Below the pieces are notes generated by a model that was not told where the DNA came from, did not search any database, and saw nothing but the letters and a program-made list of their open reading frames with translations. DNA of 64,000 nt from Symbiodinium natans (Eukaryota > Sar > Dinophyceae > Suessiales > Symbiodiniaceae), in assembly GCA_905221605.1 (NCBI GenBank), contig CAJNDS010002262.1, positions 422,501 through 486,500 on the forward strand, given 5' to 3'. The translations under genes and the position numbers were made by a program. This document shows, in pieces, positions 44,331 to 56,688 of this stretch (positions are counted from its first letter, which is position 1; each line of letters begins with the position of its first letter).

Positions 44331-45960
44331 GACGACACCACACCATATATGACCGCAACACAGACGACCATCATCATCCCATCATCGCCAAACACTGACT
44401 GGGCAAGATAAACCATCTCGCAGCTTGGCACATGCTTGCATCATGCAGGAATGCAGGCGGGCTAACTGCCCGCCAAGGCACCAGTCTAACCTTGTCCGCC
44501 GCAGAGCTGGGCGGCGTCTGGCGCGCAACATTGTCGTATCTGAGGCTCCTGGTCCGATGGCGTGGGAACTTTCAAGCTGAGGCTCCCGGCACAGTAAAAA
44601 AGGACACACGACATCCAAAAAGAGGCCCAAACAAGCACCGAGGAGCTCTTGAAACATTCGATCGAGCTCAGAGGCTGAAGGCATGCCCAGCTCCTGCCAG
44701 GGATTCTTCCGCTAACACCCCCTTTCGAACGCCCGCCGAAAGCCTACGAATCGCAGCACGTCGCAGCAACAACGTTCCAAAGCAGCGCCCCAAGTGATGC
44801 ACGAAATTGCCACTCGCCTGGAGCGGAGGCGTTGGGTCCGTCATTCCCCACAGGAAGAGGTCATCCAGCACTCCCGCGCTTGACATGGCTGCCATGGGTT
44901 CCGCTTCTTTTTGTTCAGATATCTTGGATGCAGATTCAAGAGGGTCCACGGTTGAGGACTGAGACCCAAGTTCTGCAACGTCTTGAAAACTGCAATGTCT
45001 TGAAAACTTTGGCATGCTTTGGGCAGATACCACTCAAGCCGAAAGCGTGCTGCACTTGGGGAGCATTGAAGCAAAGTTGCGAGCGCTTGAACGAACCGAT
45101 TTGCCTGTGCTGAAGGATCAAATGGACACACCGGTCTTCTGTTTCGCAGATGGCTCAAACAGCACCCCTGGGGTTGAACTTGAACATGACGAAACATCAA
45201 AAGTCTTCTGTGAGCAGACCAGGACAGAATTACATCGGTTCTGGTCTGGTGGGCTAAGCTTCGGGCTTGGTTCAGGGTGAGACTCAGTGAAGAACTGGCA
45301 GCAAAAGGCCAAAACTCACCTGCGTCCTTAGCGGTCTTTGGCAGGTGCTGATGCCGCGCAGGAAGTAGGACGGACCGCGAGAAAGGAGTCATGTACCGTG
45401 TGCATCTGCTTACAGCATGTGCAGCTATGAGAGGCTTTGGGTGCTTCTATCGGATCTGAGGCTAATGCTGCCCTTCTTGCCCTTTGACTTTTGCTGGTGC
45501 ATCTTCCTGCGGACGGGCCGCAAACAAGCACAGCCACTCTGTGCGGAGATGCCCGAGACAACTGTAGCACTCCAAGTTTGAGGGGGAAAGCGATTGCCAG
45601 CAGGTGGTCCTCTTCACAGCTCGTTCGGAGGTGCCTTCGTCCTTTCGGCAATACATAGAGATTGCTTCCAGCACCCCAGGCATTCCAGCTACTGGGTCGG
45701 CAGCTCTCACCAGCAAACACACAGGCATTACAGGGTCTGACATCGGGGCCTGCTCTCGCAGCTCAAGCTCTGTGCTCCGCAATGCCTTTGCACGGAAACT
45801 GAGGGATAGTGTAAGGAGAATGCAAAAAGGTGAGGGCTGTGTTCGGATAGTATATAAATACAGATGCATATATATATATATATATATAAAGGATAGTATA
45901 AGGATAACGTACTGGACGGTGGCCAGATAGCTTGTAACATGTCCATGCACAAGTCTCCAC
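44331..45960. other. Mostly unassigned; possible 3' end of the helicase gene
   Basis: A TA run lies at 45868-45889. A minus segment around 45740-45790 (LRSTELELREQAP) might be the last helicase exon. Other frames are unrecognised. Confidence 0.35.
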
Positions 45961-45964
45961 TCTT

Positions 45965-48900
45965 TCGATCGAAGGCGATTGGCCTCGAGCACGCGCTCGT
46001 GGCTGGCTTTCACCTTCGTGTCAACCAGCTCGGTGAACTCCTACGAAGGCCGTGTGGATTCTGGAGCAAACTCCTCTTACGAAAGTGAAAGAGGAGCAAA
46101 ACACCATATGAATGCAGGTGTAGTGGGTACGAGCCCTTTGTTCTCTTTGTTCTTTCCCACACGAACAAGCATAAGCAAGCAAAGGAAAGGAGAGAATCCA
46201 CCGGCCATAGATGCTGGCCAAGACACCCCCCCCCACACAGTACCCTGAATGCTGCGTCCTCCAGCTTCTTGCCAAGGAAATGCTCAACTCGCTGGAAAAG
46301 TTCCACGTCGTACTGGGTGACCTTTGCAAGCTCATGCCCTTCTTTGTGCACCCCTTTCGAAGGCGAGCGCCGGGATGAAGCACAACTTCCTAAACAAGGT
46401 GTGCCCTCGACGCCTGAATCTGTCCCTCGGTTTCGAACCGTCCCCCTCTGGAACTGCACAGCCACCTTTTGACACCCGTAGACCGTGCCCGGTGGGGCCT
46501 CCCTTGGTGCTTGGGCACGGCACCCCTACCACCCTGTCCCACATGGCTGTGGCCGCGACAGCCCCCGTGAAGTAAGGGCTAAAGGCAGGGGTAACCCAGG
46601 ACTATATACAACTTTGATCGATCCCGTTGAAGATATGACAACACTGACACTTCCTAGAGTCTTAGAGTCTTTGCAGGGTGTGCCAGGTCCACGGGCCTTT
46701 CTCTTTTTCCAAGGCTCGGACCATTGTGACCGCCCTGCCGCTTCGTCCGGCCCGCGCCGTCCGTCCAACTCTGTGGATGTAGTCCTACCAGCACACAACA
46801 CCGTCGTCACAACCCCTTCTGAGAAGTGCCTCAGAAAGTGCTGCAGAAGTCTAAACTTCTGCTACACCCCTTGCAATGCCTGTCTTCCTGTCTGCACACA
46901 TTGCTTAGCGGCCCGGTCCTTGGAGTTTTTAGGAATGTCGTAGTTCACCACCTCATGCAGAGGAGCGTATCACTGAAAAACCCACACAACAAAGCACCAA
47001 CGAAGCACCACAAAGCGACTCTCTGTGATAAGATTTGAGGAAGGCTCGGTCACGTTAGTCCAGGGCTGGCTGTCATGCTGAGTGTGAGGCCAGGTCCACC
47101 GATGGCACGTCCAATCCTCTCGAAGCCACATCCGTGCACACCAGGATCCTTTGCTCTTTGGCCTGTGAGGACTGCTCATGGCCCCGTGGCATGACGGCGT
47201 GTGCGCGTGGCTCACCGACTACAACGCAGGATGCAGAGCGGAGAAGAAGGCAGGAGTACCTGCCTTGAATCCGCTGAGTGCTCCAAGTCTCTGCGCCTGC
47301 ACGCTATGAGAATGCAGCGAGAAGGCACCAAGGCATCTGAAAGCAGGGAATTTGCTGACGTGGTTCTGAAAAGCTGGTGCCTGGCTCATCTGCCCATGCA
47401 AGCAGATGGACTTCATACCCATGTGCCTGTCTCGCTGGGGCTTTGCCACACTTCGGCTCACAGACCCAAGCCCCGCTAAGCACGAAGGAAAGGCAACCCT
47501 TTAACCGCTTTTCTGAAACGAATTCGTCAACACAAAAGGGCGCCTCAAGAAAACAGAGAGTCTTTGTGCTCCGAGGCATGTGTCGGTGAAGACCATGACC
47601 TGGCAACTGGAACAATTGGGAGCTGCAGCTTGTGCCCAGCCTGACCTCACGCGCACTCCATCACCCACTGCATTCGGCTAACTCTCTCGAATGTTATTGT
47701 TTTCTTTCGGTCGTCACGTGTTTCAATTCATATTCATTCACTTGTTCATCTTCTCGAAGTTTTGCATTCATGTATGTCAGTCTTTCTTTGCTTCGTTGTT
47801 CATGTAGTTGTGTCTTTTTTATGAATTTCCTTATGTATGTATGTCAGTACCTCGGTCGTTCTAATTGTGTGTATCTTACTGTCCTGTTGCCACGCGTTTA
47901 TGTATCAATGTATTTATGCAGATGTTGCATGTGATTGCTCTACTGTCTTGCTTCTATGTTGCTTTCGTTCGTTGGGTTCTTTTTGCGTGCGAGTGTTTTG
48001 GAAGACGCCCTGCCTACACCGAATCCCGCTTTCCAAGGATCCACCGGGTCGGCATGATACCGCTGAGCACGCGAGGTTGGTAGCTCTGTGCAAGAAAAGC
48101 CCCTTCACCTATTCCCTGCGAGTTGCACGTCCCAGTTGGGGCCGCTTGGAACCGATCGCATTGAGGCGCGTTCTTGGGAGACTCTTGCTGCAGAATCTAA
48201 ATCTGCTGCTGAACCCTATAATTATGATGAAACGGAGAAGTCAAGAGACTCACACAAATTATGTGTACAGAGCCTCACAAAAGCGGCCAAGGGACCGCGT
48301 AGTGGATGAAATGAGCCACCAAGGCTGCAAAGTAGGTGTGCTTAAACCTGGGCAGCCGCAAGACCCAGGTTCTGGACTCTCTTGGGTGTAGGTTTTCATG
48401 GCTTTCGGGGGGAAGGTTCTAGGGCCACGCGAGCCTTTCGCGCCCGTGCGTTTGCAGCAACCACAAAATATCCAGACATCACCGGCATGGAGCATTTCAG
48501 GTTCGGTTCAAAACGCGTTTCCTTCTGTCCCGGGGGAATTCCGGTGGCGCGATGACCATTTCGATAAGTTTACGGGGCTCCTTGACCTGTGGTATGGCAA
48601 AGCAAAGGCAACCCAACGGCCAGCTGAAGTAAGCTAAGTTGGGCTGGCGATTAGGGCTTCGGCTTAAAGGACGAAACGAGGACTCTACTGCAAGCGACCG
48701 CGCAGAATGTCCTCCACGTCTCCGCTCTCACTGGGCTCGGCACTTGAAGGGGACCAGCATGAAGTTCTGAACCAGCCCGGCCTGATCAGTGCTCAGTCTC
48801 GTCCATTCCGATGTGGCCGCACGCTCCCTTTCCCAACAATAGTCTAACGCGGTATCTGAACTGTCGATCGAGACAGAAACTCTCAACTTTAAACAAGGCT

Positions 48901-49182
48901 TCGGCCGCCGTGTCAGACTTGGAGCTCACCTCCACCTGCAAAGAGCGATTGGTAACTTGCTGTTCCTGCTGCTTGGGCTCGCCCAAAAGACATTTCTTGC
49001 AGGATCTTTCGCGGCCTTCACCGGCTTCTTCAGGCTTGCCCTCTGCAACTTGGAGACCTTCCGAGGTGTGTTTCGCTGCTTTCCCAGCTTCTTGTCTGGC
49101 GCGACTGCCACCCCGCCCCCCCCCCCACCTTGGAGGTCATCGTAGCTGAGAAGAGAAAGGTGTTCCTGTCCCTGGGAACAAC
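45965..49182 (-). CDS. DDX47: DEAD-box RNA helicase, DDX47/Rrp3 type, C-terminal half
   Basis: Exons in coding order: 49182-49129 (VVPRDRNTFLFSATMTSK, motif III SAT); 49057-49016 (VSKLQRASLKKPVK); 48935 to about 48900 (VEVSSKSDTAAE); 48781 to about 48743 (AGLVQNFMLVPFK); about 48347-48310 (FKHTYFAALVAHF); 47599-47544 (VMVFTDTCLGAQRLSVFLR); 47426-47381 (HMGMKSICLHGQMSQ); 47296-47260 (AQRLGALSGFKA); 47155-47091 (RILVCTDVASRGLDVPSVDL, motif V); 46951-46919 (VVNYDIPKNSK); 46784-46722 (DYIHRVGRTARAGRSGRAVT, motif VI); 46321-46244 (VTQYDVELFQRVEHFLGKKL); 46040 to about 45965 (ERVLEANRLRSKE). VTQYDVELFQR..GKKL is diagnostic of DDX47 (yeast Rrp3), a nucleolar helicase in 18S rRNA processing. Phases agree across most joins. 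The N-terminal ATPase half (Q motif, GSGKT, DEAD) was not found upstream, although its exons may be too short to recognise. Confidence 0.88.
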
Positions 49183-49225
49183 CTGCCAGCAACTGCGCGC
49201 GCTCATCGTCTAGGAAGGCCACATG

Positions 49226-50340
49226 ACTTGGGTCGCAGCTTAGCGGTGCCCTGTTTTTGCATGATTGGAACGACGATTTGCGAGCCGCCCGGCTTGGCCG
49301 AGGCAGCAGCAGTGGCCCTTTGCACCAAGGCAGCTTGTTCTGCAGCTTTCACGTATCAGACTCCGTTTCCGAATATTTGCTGGCTGCACGAGTAGAATTT
49401 CTATGAAAACGCACGCAGACATGCAGACAAATCGGTGCTGAGGGCTTGAAGATTGGACCCCTCGCGACCTTTCTGACGGGGATGCGAAAAGTGGGAATTG
49501 CTGGACGCACACTTCCGTTGAAAACCTCAGAAAATCTCAGAAAAAGTGGAAAATCACGTACGCAAGGCCATGCCCAAATCACTCCACCCTGTTCCTTCAG
49601 GCAACAGGCTGAAGGACGGGGCCTCTAGGCCAGCATTGGGCCTGCTAGCTTCGTGTCACGGGGATGAGCGGACTCGCAAGGCGGGCCATGGCATCGAGCC
49701 AGTCCTCTGCCTCCTCCACAACCGACTCCTGAGCAGTGGGCTGAAGGGACCTCCCTACACTTGAACCCTGGACATCCCAAAGCCCAAAAGACACTCCGAA
49801 ACCCTAACTTGTAGCCTGCCCTTGAAGAACCCTGAACATCCCAAAGCCCAAAATGCACTCCGAAACCCTAACTTGTAGCCTGCACTTGAAGACCCTGAAC
49901 ATCCCAAAGCCCAACATGCACTCTGAAACCCGAACTTGTAGCTTGTTTAGCTACCCAGTAGGTGGTTCGTTGGAGCTTGGGGAAGCAGACGTAGCACCAA
50001 GGGCCTCGTCCACTCCTCTGAACTTCATGCTCCGGCTCGGAATCCAGCCACCCATGAAGCTGTCAAAGTAGTGCCATTGATCTGGGCATGGGTATGTGTC
50101 TGGAGAGAAAACAAAAAGGAGAAGCCTTCTTCTGGCTTGGGGCGCAAGGTTTTTGCGGGTGACAACATATTGATGCGTATCATCAGATCGTGTCAGCACG
50201 TTGCAGAACATGCTCTGCGTGAACTGGCCCAACTGAAAGCCAACTTTGGTGAATGTGAAGGGCGGCAGGGAGATTGAGAACATTGAGACCCCGACGTGCA
50301 TCCTTAGCTGCCGGCTCAACTTTTTCAAGACAAAGCCCTG
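49226..50340 (-). CDS. Unrecognised exons upstream of the helicase
   Basis: Minus segments: 49226-49350 (AEQAALVQRATAAASAKPGG, then QIVVPIMQKQGTAKLRPK), 49672-49740 (AQESVVEEAEDWLDAMARLA, after CTTCAG), and a continuous frame 49951-50328 of about 125 codons that includes LPPFTFTKVGFQLGQFTQSM and ends EALGATSASPSSNEPPTG before a stop at 49951. The last could be the end of a separate gene. I recognise no family. None of them matches the missing helicase N-terminus. Confidence 0.4.
49760..49942. repeat. Three-copy tandem repeat, about 62 bp unit
   Basis: Three head-to-tail copies sharing CTGAACATCCCAAAGCCCAA and CCGAAACCCTAACTTGTAGC, with a few substitutions and small indels. Confidence 0.9.
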
Positions 50341-50454
50341 TTACTGACCACACTCCGCTCCATGTCAGCTCAGAACTTGAGGTGCCGAATCGATTCAGCA
50401 GGCGATTCAAAGGTTCCCAAGGGCACGTGGGAACAGTGATGCCAGTGATGCCCG

Positions 50455-52110
50455 ATGATGCTAGCTGTGCTGCCTAGCATCAGTCGGAGTGTCGACATTG
50501 GCCTCGCTGAAGATCACGGGAACTGCTTCCTGGCCAAGGCCGTGTGCGACGCCGCCGGCGTTGACGATCCACCTGCGGTCTCCGCGCAAACGCAAAAAAG
50601 GCATGCGCCCACCTCCCGAAGCTGCAAGTTCTGTTAACTCCCCTACACAGGGGGCTCAACCAGTTGTGCAAGCCAGGTGGCGTGCGGTTGGTGCTGGAGT
50701 ACCACAGCACGAACCTAAACAGTGCAGGCTGATTGCAAGCATCATCGGCTCACAGGGTGCTGGGCTCTGTCCTCGGTCCTTCCTGGATGTAAGACGCTCT
50801 CGAGACTGGACAACTCGCTTCAGCTTGTTCAAAGATAGCTATGTATAGCAAAGCTACACACTTAAGCTTCAGTTCATGCTCGGCCTGTGCTTCTCGTCAC
50901 CCTCGACGTGCGCCACGTAGGAGGGGGCACCATTCACGGCAGCCGATGCCACAAAAGGAACGCCTCGGGTGCAAAGATTTGTCCGCAGGCAACTCTGTGG
51001 AACGACAGGTGTTTTAAAGGAGCAGTTCTCGCACACAGTGGCACACAGGGCAGCAACACAAAACACCCTAAAGGTAGCAATCGCAGGGCCACCCTCGGTT
51101 CTTGGCCCAGTGGCCCGAAAGAAAGCTCAGCTCGTCCACCGCTCCCGACAACTCGATGGCCTCCTTTGCCCTCGGCACCAACGTGTTTCAACGGGTCACG
51201 CAGTGCTGCCGATGCTAAAACAAATCCATCCTTCCAGCCGCCCGCAAAGCCCCCACCGAGCAGCCGCAATCAGAAAGTAGAAACTCCTGAAACTTCAGAC
51301 CCTCACATGCCAAGCCACTGGATTGCAGGCATCAGGAAGTGCTCCTCTGACCTTTGGGCGTCGAGGGCTTAACTCTACATGAAGCTCGAAGGCACAAAAG
51401 CCAGGCACTCTCATGCCTCAGGTCAGTCACTTATGCTATCTCTTTTGCTAGGGTCTCATGTGTTCCCATAGCTGCGTTCAAGTGGCAGGGCATCACCGCC
51501 CCCGCGCAGGGCGGGCGCCTGGGAAGCAAGCTGTGGGAAAGGGTGCGTTCAGGAGATGCGTTCTTCTCTCGAAGCATTGAACAAGATTGGCAATCCTGCG
51601 ATCCAGCCTCCCTCTAAAAGTCAAGAGCTCGCAATCTCCAGCAAGAGCAAAAGAGCTTACAATTTGCAAGGTACTCCCAAGAACAAAGCCTGCAGGTTCT
51701 TGTCTTTGAAGTGCACACCGGCTTCGGCCTGCAGCTGCAGAAGTGTAAACAGAGTCAAGAGGCAGCAACCTGAGGGGCTACGAACTGACTACGAGGCGAC
51801 CGGCACTCAGTAGGTTCGAAGTGCAAAAATTGGCACAAAAGGATATGCTCCAGGAGCATGATGGAGCATGATGGAGAATGATGGAGTATGATGGAGCATG
51901 GAAGGGTCCGCCACACCTCGCCTCGTACTCCTCGAGGGGCCGCAGCTCTCCCAGGCCGAAGGCATCGTTGTCGGCGACGGCCGTGCGACCGCCTCTGGCA
52001 GCAATCGTGAGATGCAGTGTTGGGGGGGGTGGGGGGGGTGCATCATCAATGTATGGACATGACATGTGGGTGGCACGGTGTGTCCTACAGGACATGAACC
52101 ATGATGACAT
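50455..52110 (-). CDS. Unrecognised minus-strand exons
   Basis: Candidate exons: around 51180-51110 (AIELSGAVDELSFLSGHWAK), 50970-50875 (FVASAAVNGAPSYVAHVEGD, ending before a stop), around 50500-50580 (RWIVNAGGVAHGLGQEA; here the plus strand is equally open), and 51907-52010 (TAVADNDAFGLGELRPLEEY). Families are not recognised and exon joining is unknown. Confidence 0.35.
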
Positions 52111-55100
52111 AGAGCATCAAACGCTCACTCTCCGATGGTCGTCGATTCTGAAGACGACGATCTTCGCGACGAAAACAAAAAAGAGGGTGGCACATGTGAT
52201 ACGTTAACGATGACTCCGACCTTGACCTACCCGAGGTCGTCGAAACTCGGCCCTGTGGACAAAAAGACATAACAGCGACCAACCCCACCGCGTCGCAACC
52301 TGCCAACATCCTGTCATCATTTTTCCGTCCAGAAGACCTGGCAGCGGCCAGGCTTTGCCGTCACCGCGAGCGCCGCCGCCCAGCAAGCCATGCAGGCGGC
52401 ATTGAGATGCCTGGCTGTCGAGGTCAGGCTATCTGGGAGCCAGGAGCCTCAAAGTACCTTTGTGGTTTCCAGAGGCTCGTAGGGTAGCCGAGGAACTTTC
52501 AGCAGCGATGCGAAGAGAGCCCTGCCAGCATCTGTTTGGTCGTGACTCAGGCTTAATAGGCCTACTAAGGCCGTGTGTGGACTTGCAAGCTTTCCAGGCC
52601 TGTTGTCCTTCCAGTACACACGCCGGTAATCCCTTTCCCAAAGATGGAAGAATAGATTCTCTTTCGGAGCGTACACATCCTTGGTCAGCAGGGTGACAGC
52701 AAAGAAGACGCAGACATACCAGCTACCAGCTGGGAACGTGACCGAATGGGATGTGCTACATGACCCTATGCACAGCTGAACTACACAACTTCATCAACAA
52801 CAAGCTGACGGTTTACGCCGCAGCACCCAGCCATGTGTGTATAGACGCACGGCCATCAAGATCTCCTCGCCAAAGAAAAGCCTGGAACCGGACATTGGTC
52901 AGCAGCTCCCTTTTTCATCACACAGTGTCCCACAGAGCATCCGACTGCGAATCATGTCACATCTTTCTTGGGCCACGGGGCATCTGGAGCTGCGGGTCGT
53001 ACGGCACCTCACACAAAATCTCCGCCGAGGAGAAGGAGAACTGTGCACCCCAGAAGTAATGCTTCCTCAGCATCTCGCGCGCACTCAGGACATCTCCACA
53101 GTGTGTGGGACAAGGCATAGGTCGTTGCCGCAAAGGGTCGTTGGCTCTGGTAGCGAGGTTCGCAGCTCCCGTGCCTTGATCAACAAGATACCATCGGAGT
53201 CGAAGGTGTTCGCGCAGTTCCTTGCCAGTCAGATGAGTAGATGGAAGAACATGGATATAATAGCTGACAAGAAAACGAAACCCGGCTTAGGACTGCCAAG
53301 CTGCATGCTCGCCGGCACTTTGCCCTGCGGAGTTTCAGAATATGGTGTACCTGCAGAACATCACACAGTACCCGGGTGGACTTAGACGCCTAGCAAGCCC
53401 GCATAAGCTACAGACGATCGTTTGTGCATCATGATGCCGGTCTTGCAAACAATGTTGCAGCAGTTGCTGCTGAAAAGGCTGTTGGCCTCAAGCTGTGACT
53501 GCCGAGTTGCCCAAAGCATAGCCCGGTCCGTAAGTGCAAAGCACCGGCTTGTCCTGAGCATCGGAAACATGAGAAACAGACTGACTTCCATCGACGTACT
53601 CTCGCTCTCATGTTGCTGGCGCCACTGGTAAGAACCATCACCACAAAGGGCTACTGCTGCGCGGGGCCACTGCTGCTCCAGCGCACAAAGGGTCTGATCT
53701 GCAGTGAGCGTCAGAGTGAGCGCTGCACCACGTGAGCTCCTCGCGTGCTTTGTCATCCCAACCTGGTGAGTTGCTCAAGCTGCCGGATGAATCCGTAGGG
53801 TTTGACTTGATTTCTAATTAAAGTACTGCACGGTTGAGGGCTACCCTGCCAAGACGCCTGGGACAAAGCGCATGTGGCTGTCCAACTGCAAATACAGCTC
53901 CTCCCCGCTCCAGAGAAGCCTTGCAAAGGGCAAAATGGAGGTGATACAAAAGAGTGGAGATGCCTAAGATGCAAACGTGCTCTAACTTCCAGCGCCAGCA
54001 CGGCAATGTGCGAAAATGACAGCCCCGTTTATTGCGAAAGCGAGAGAATGATGACCTGGTCGGTTAATGCGGTAGTTGACAAAAATTTGATGTGCTGCGC
54101 TCTCCAGCAGAATGACAGAGCCCATCTTGAGTTCAGCCTGGGCACTGTGCAAGGTACCGTGCCCAGCAAGGCCCTCGAGCGGCCTGCAGGCGTCGAGCCC
54201 AGCTGTTGAAGTTTTCCAGGGTAGCAGAGTTCGAATTTTGGACTTTGGAACTAGAACTTGTGCGTAACCCGTGATATGCGAAACAGCTCATTCAATGCCA
54301 CACCTCCGGGGCCATTCGCAACGACCTGATGCGACCACCCATCATTTCCTGAGCTGCGGAGAATGCTGAAGCTAGCGATGTGATGCATTACATCCACCTT
54401 GACTGCGAACGAGCTCGCTGTAAGCTGGCACGCACTTGAACGCAGCAGGAGCCGGGGATCAGGGAGGCGACAGCGAAAGAGTTTTCAAACGGAGCATGAT
54501 GCTAAGGACTAAGGCGACAAAGGCATCATGACTCGTCTCTAAGCTCGGCACTTGACACAACATGGACCCCAACAAGGCTTCAAATTTAACTGCAATTTTA
54601 ACTCCGCTGTGGCGCACGCATGAGCACGTATGAGCACGCTGTGCACCGAGGCTCCCAGATTGGCAAAGCTTGGTCATCGGGCAGCTCCAGATGTTCGACC
54701 AATCGCTCCTTGGCCCATTGGCTCGTGTCAAAACCTCCTGCGGCTAAAGAGAAGTCTGACTTTTCCACACGTTTCCGCGCGTTTGCACGTTTTTACAGGC
54801 TACAGCGGCTGTAGTTCAAAACTCTCTGCAGGCAAAGCCGTGACTGTGCCTTTACCTGAAACCCGAACATTCACAGATGTGAAAAGTCGCCTCCTCGTAG
54901 CTGCTCAGGTTCCAGAGCTTCCCCAGCCTTGTCGCATGTGCAGGCAAGACGTGCGCAGCACGACTGCGCCCTTCCCTCACGTGAGCTGCGGCCACAACTC
55001 TCAAGAGGAACCTTGAACCCAGCATGCAAGAAAGCTGCAAAATCACGTACGAGTAAATTTCAAGACTGTTGTTGTGTGTAGAGTATGGACTGGCTTGATC

Positions 55101-56688
55101 CCACGATCACATGCCATCATCCGCAGTCGAGTCGAGCTGCTCCTCGATGTCCTGAGCCTCGAAGCCACTTCCAGGCCCTTGCCAGACCTGATCTTTTTTT
55201 GGAGCTTTGCTTCTCTGGGCAGCCACGACAGCGCCAGGTAACGAGGCGTTTGTGGGGTTTGGGGCTGCTTTAGGGTTCAGAACGAGGTCGGAGGTTTCTA
55301 GAATCTGTGGCTCTTTAGCATTCGTGTGCAGCAGCTGGTGTGGCGGTCAAGACTAACTAAACTGCCAGGCCGCGATTCCAAAGCGAATCAGCTCCGGCCG
55401 TGAAGCCGCCGCAATCAAAGACCTCGGATTCACTCCCCTTGCCCCTTCTTGCCCCCCCTTATCTATTCCCCCCTCTGCACACGACATCTGACTCTGTGAC
55501 CGAGCGACTGCATGGTGGCAGGCAGCTCTGGATCCGCGTAGGCGGCAATCGAGACAAAGATCTGCCCATCCTCAACAAGCAACAAGGGCCTTCTGCCAAA
55601 CCCGTTCTGCTCTTCTTAAAGAGCTGTGCGGTATGCTGCTGTCCCCAAAGTCCCCTCAAAGGCCTCCAAAGGTTGCATTGTGATGGCCCCACAGTTTTTC
55701 CTGAAAGGTCCCGCCAGGCTGCTTTGGCCACCTCGGCAGCGGCCCCAGCGGCGCGGGCAGTAAGGCCTCGGGTCATGGGGAGGTCTCCCTCTTTGATCCT
55801 CTTTGGATCTGGTTGCCCTAGAATTCAACCCCTGTGAGCCAAAGTTGGAGCTTTCACCACATCGCGTCTTGCATCCGTGCCGCCCGCTCGCGCCCTGAAG
55901 CCGCCAGGCCTCACCTGGCTTGGTGCCGGAAGTATACTGTCGATGTTTTCAGGACACACTACTCTCTAACTCTACCCCAGATCTGCAAAAACTGCAAAGA
56001 ACGCAAGGCCTCAAGCCCTCAACTGCGCAGGGCCACCGTCCAGGCGTCAATAAAGGCAACCTCCGCAATCCTGGTAAGCCTCGTGCACCAGCCAAACAAC
56101 ACTCCCAGGCACGGCACAATATCCGACTGGAGCCTTCGAAAAAGCACTGTGCTACCACGACGCGTGAAGACGCCAAGGGCTGCAAGAAATGCAGCGAAAA
56201 CTGCTGTTCGTGACCTGACGCGCGTGCGTGCTTGACAAGCTCTTCACATCGCACTACTAGTTTCAGAGCTGGTCTGGGTCTCATTCCGGACAGATCAACG
56301 CCTCCGAAGAATTGTCCCACGGCTGCGGCCGGCCATGGCACCAACAATCAAGAAGATATCAAGAAGCAACAAAGCCTGGGGTTATTGTGCAAAGGCTGGT
56401 CGCGTTGCGCGAGCTTTGGGTTGTAGTAGGTTGGACCTTCTTTCTGTGGGCCCCACATTTGCTTGTGATGTCAGTGGCTTGCGGTTCGGGACGTGATATG
56501 TTATCCCTATGCTTCATCAACTCTGAAAACACGCATGTCATGGCCAGCTTGGGCAGAAAACGAGCGTTGAACGTTAGTGAGCGATGGGGTCTGTGACCGT
56601 ACTGAATCTCGACGCCGGGCAATTTGAAGCCGTGTACTATATTAAGCTTGAAGGTTACAGTCACTGGGCTTACCCATGCGATGTCTTT
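52111..56688. other. No gene firmly recognised
   Basis: Several GC-rich open frames on both strands, for example minus 55459-55776 (ARAAGAAAEVAKAAWRDLSG), plus 54630-55016 and minus 53382-53756. None has a clear family or splice signals. No telomere-like tracts occur here, unlike in the left two thirds of the window. Confidence 0.35.

Noticed and set aside
48688-48760. C-terminal exon reading SAEPSESGDVEDILRGRLQ with stop
   Set aside because: The overlapping frame AGLVQNFMLVPFK fits the DDX47 family between two confirmed helicase exons, so this out-of-phase reading is intronic or chance.
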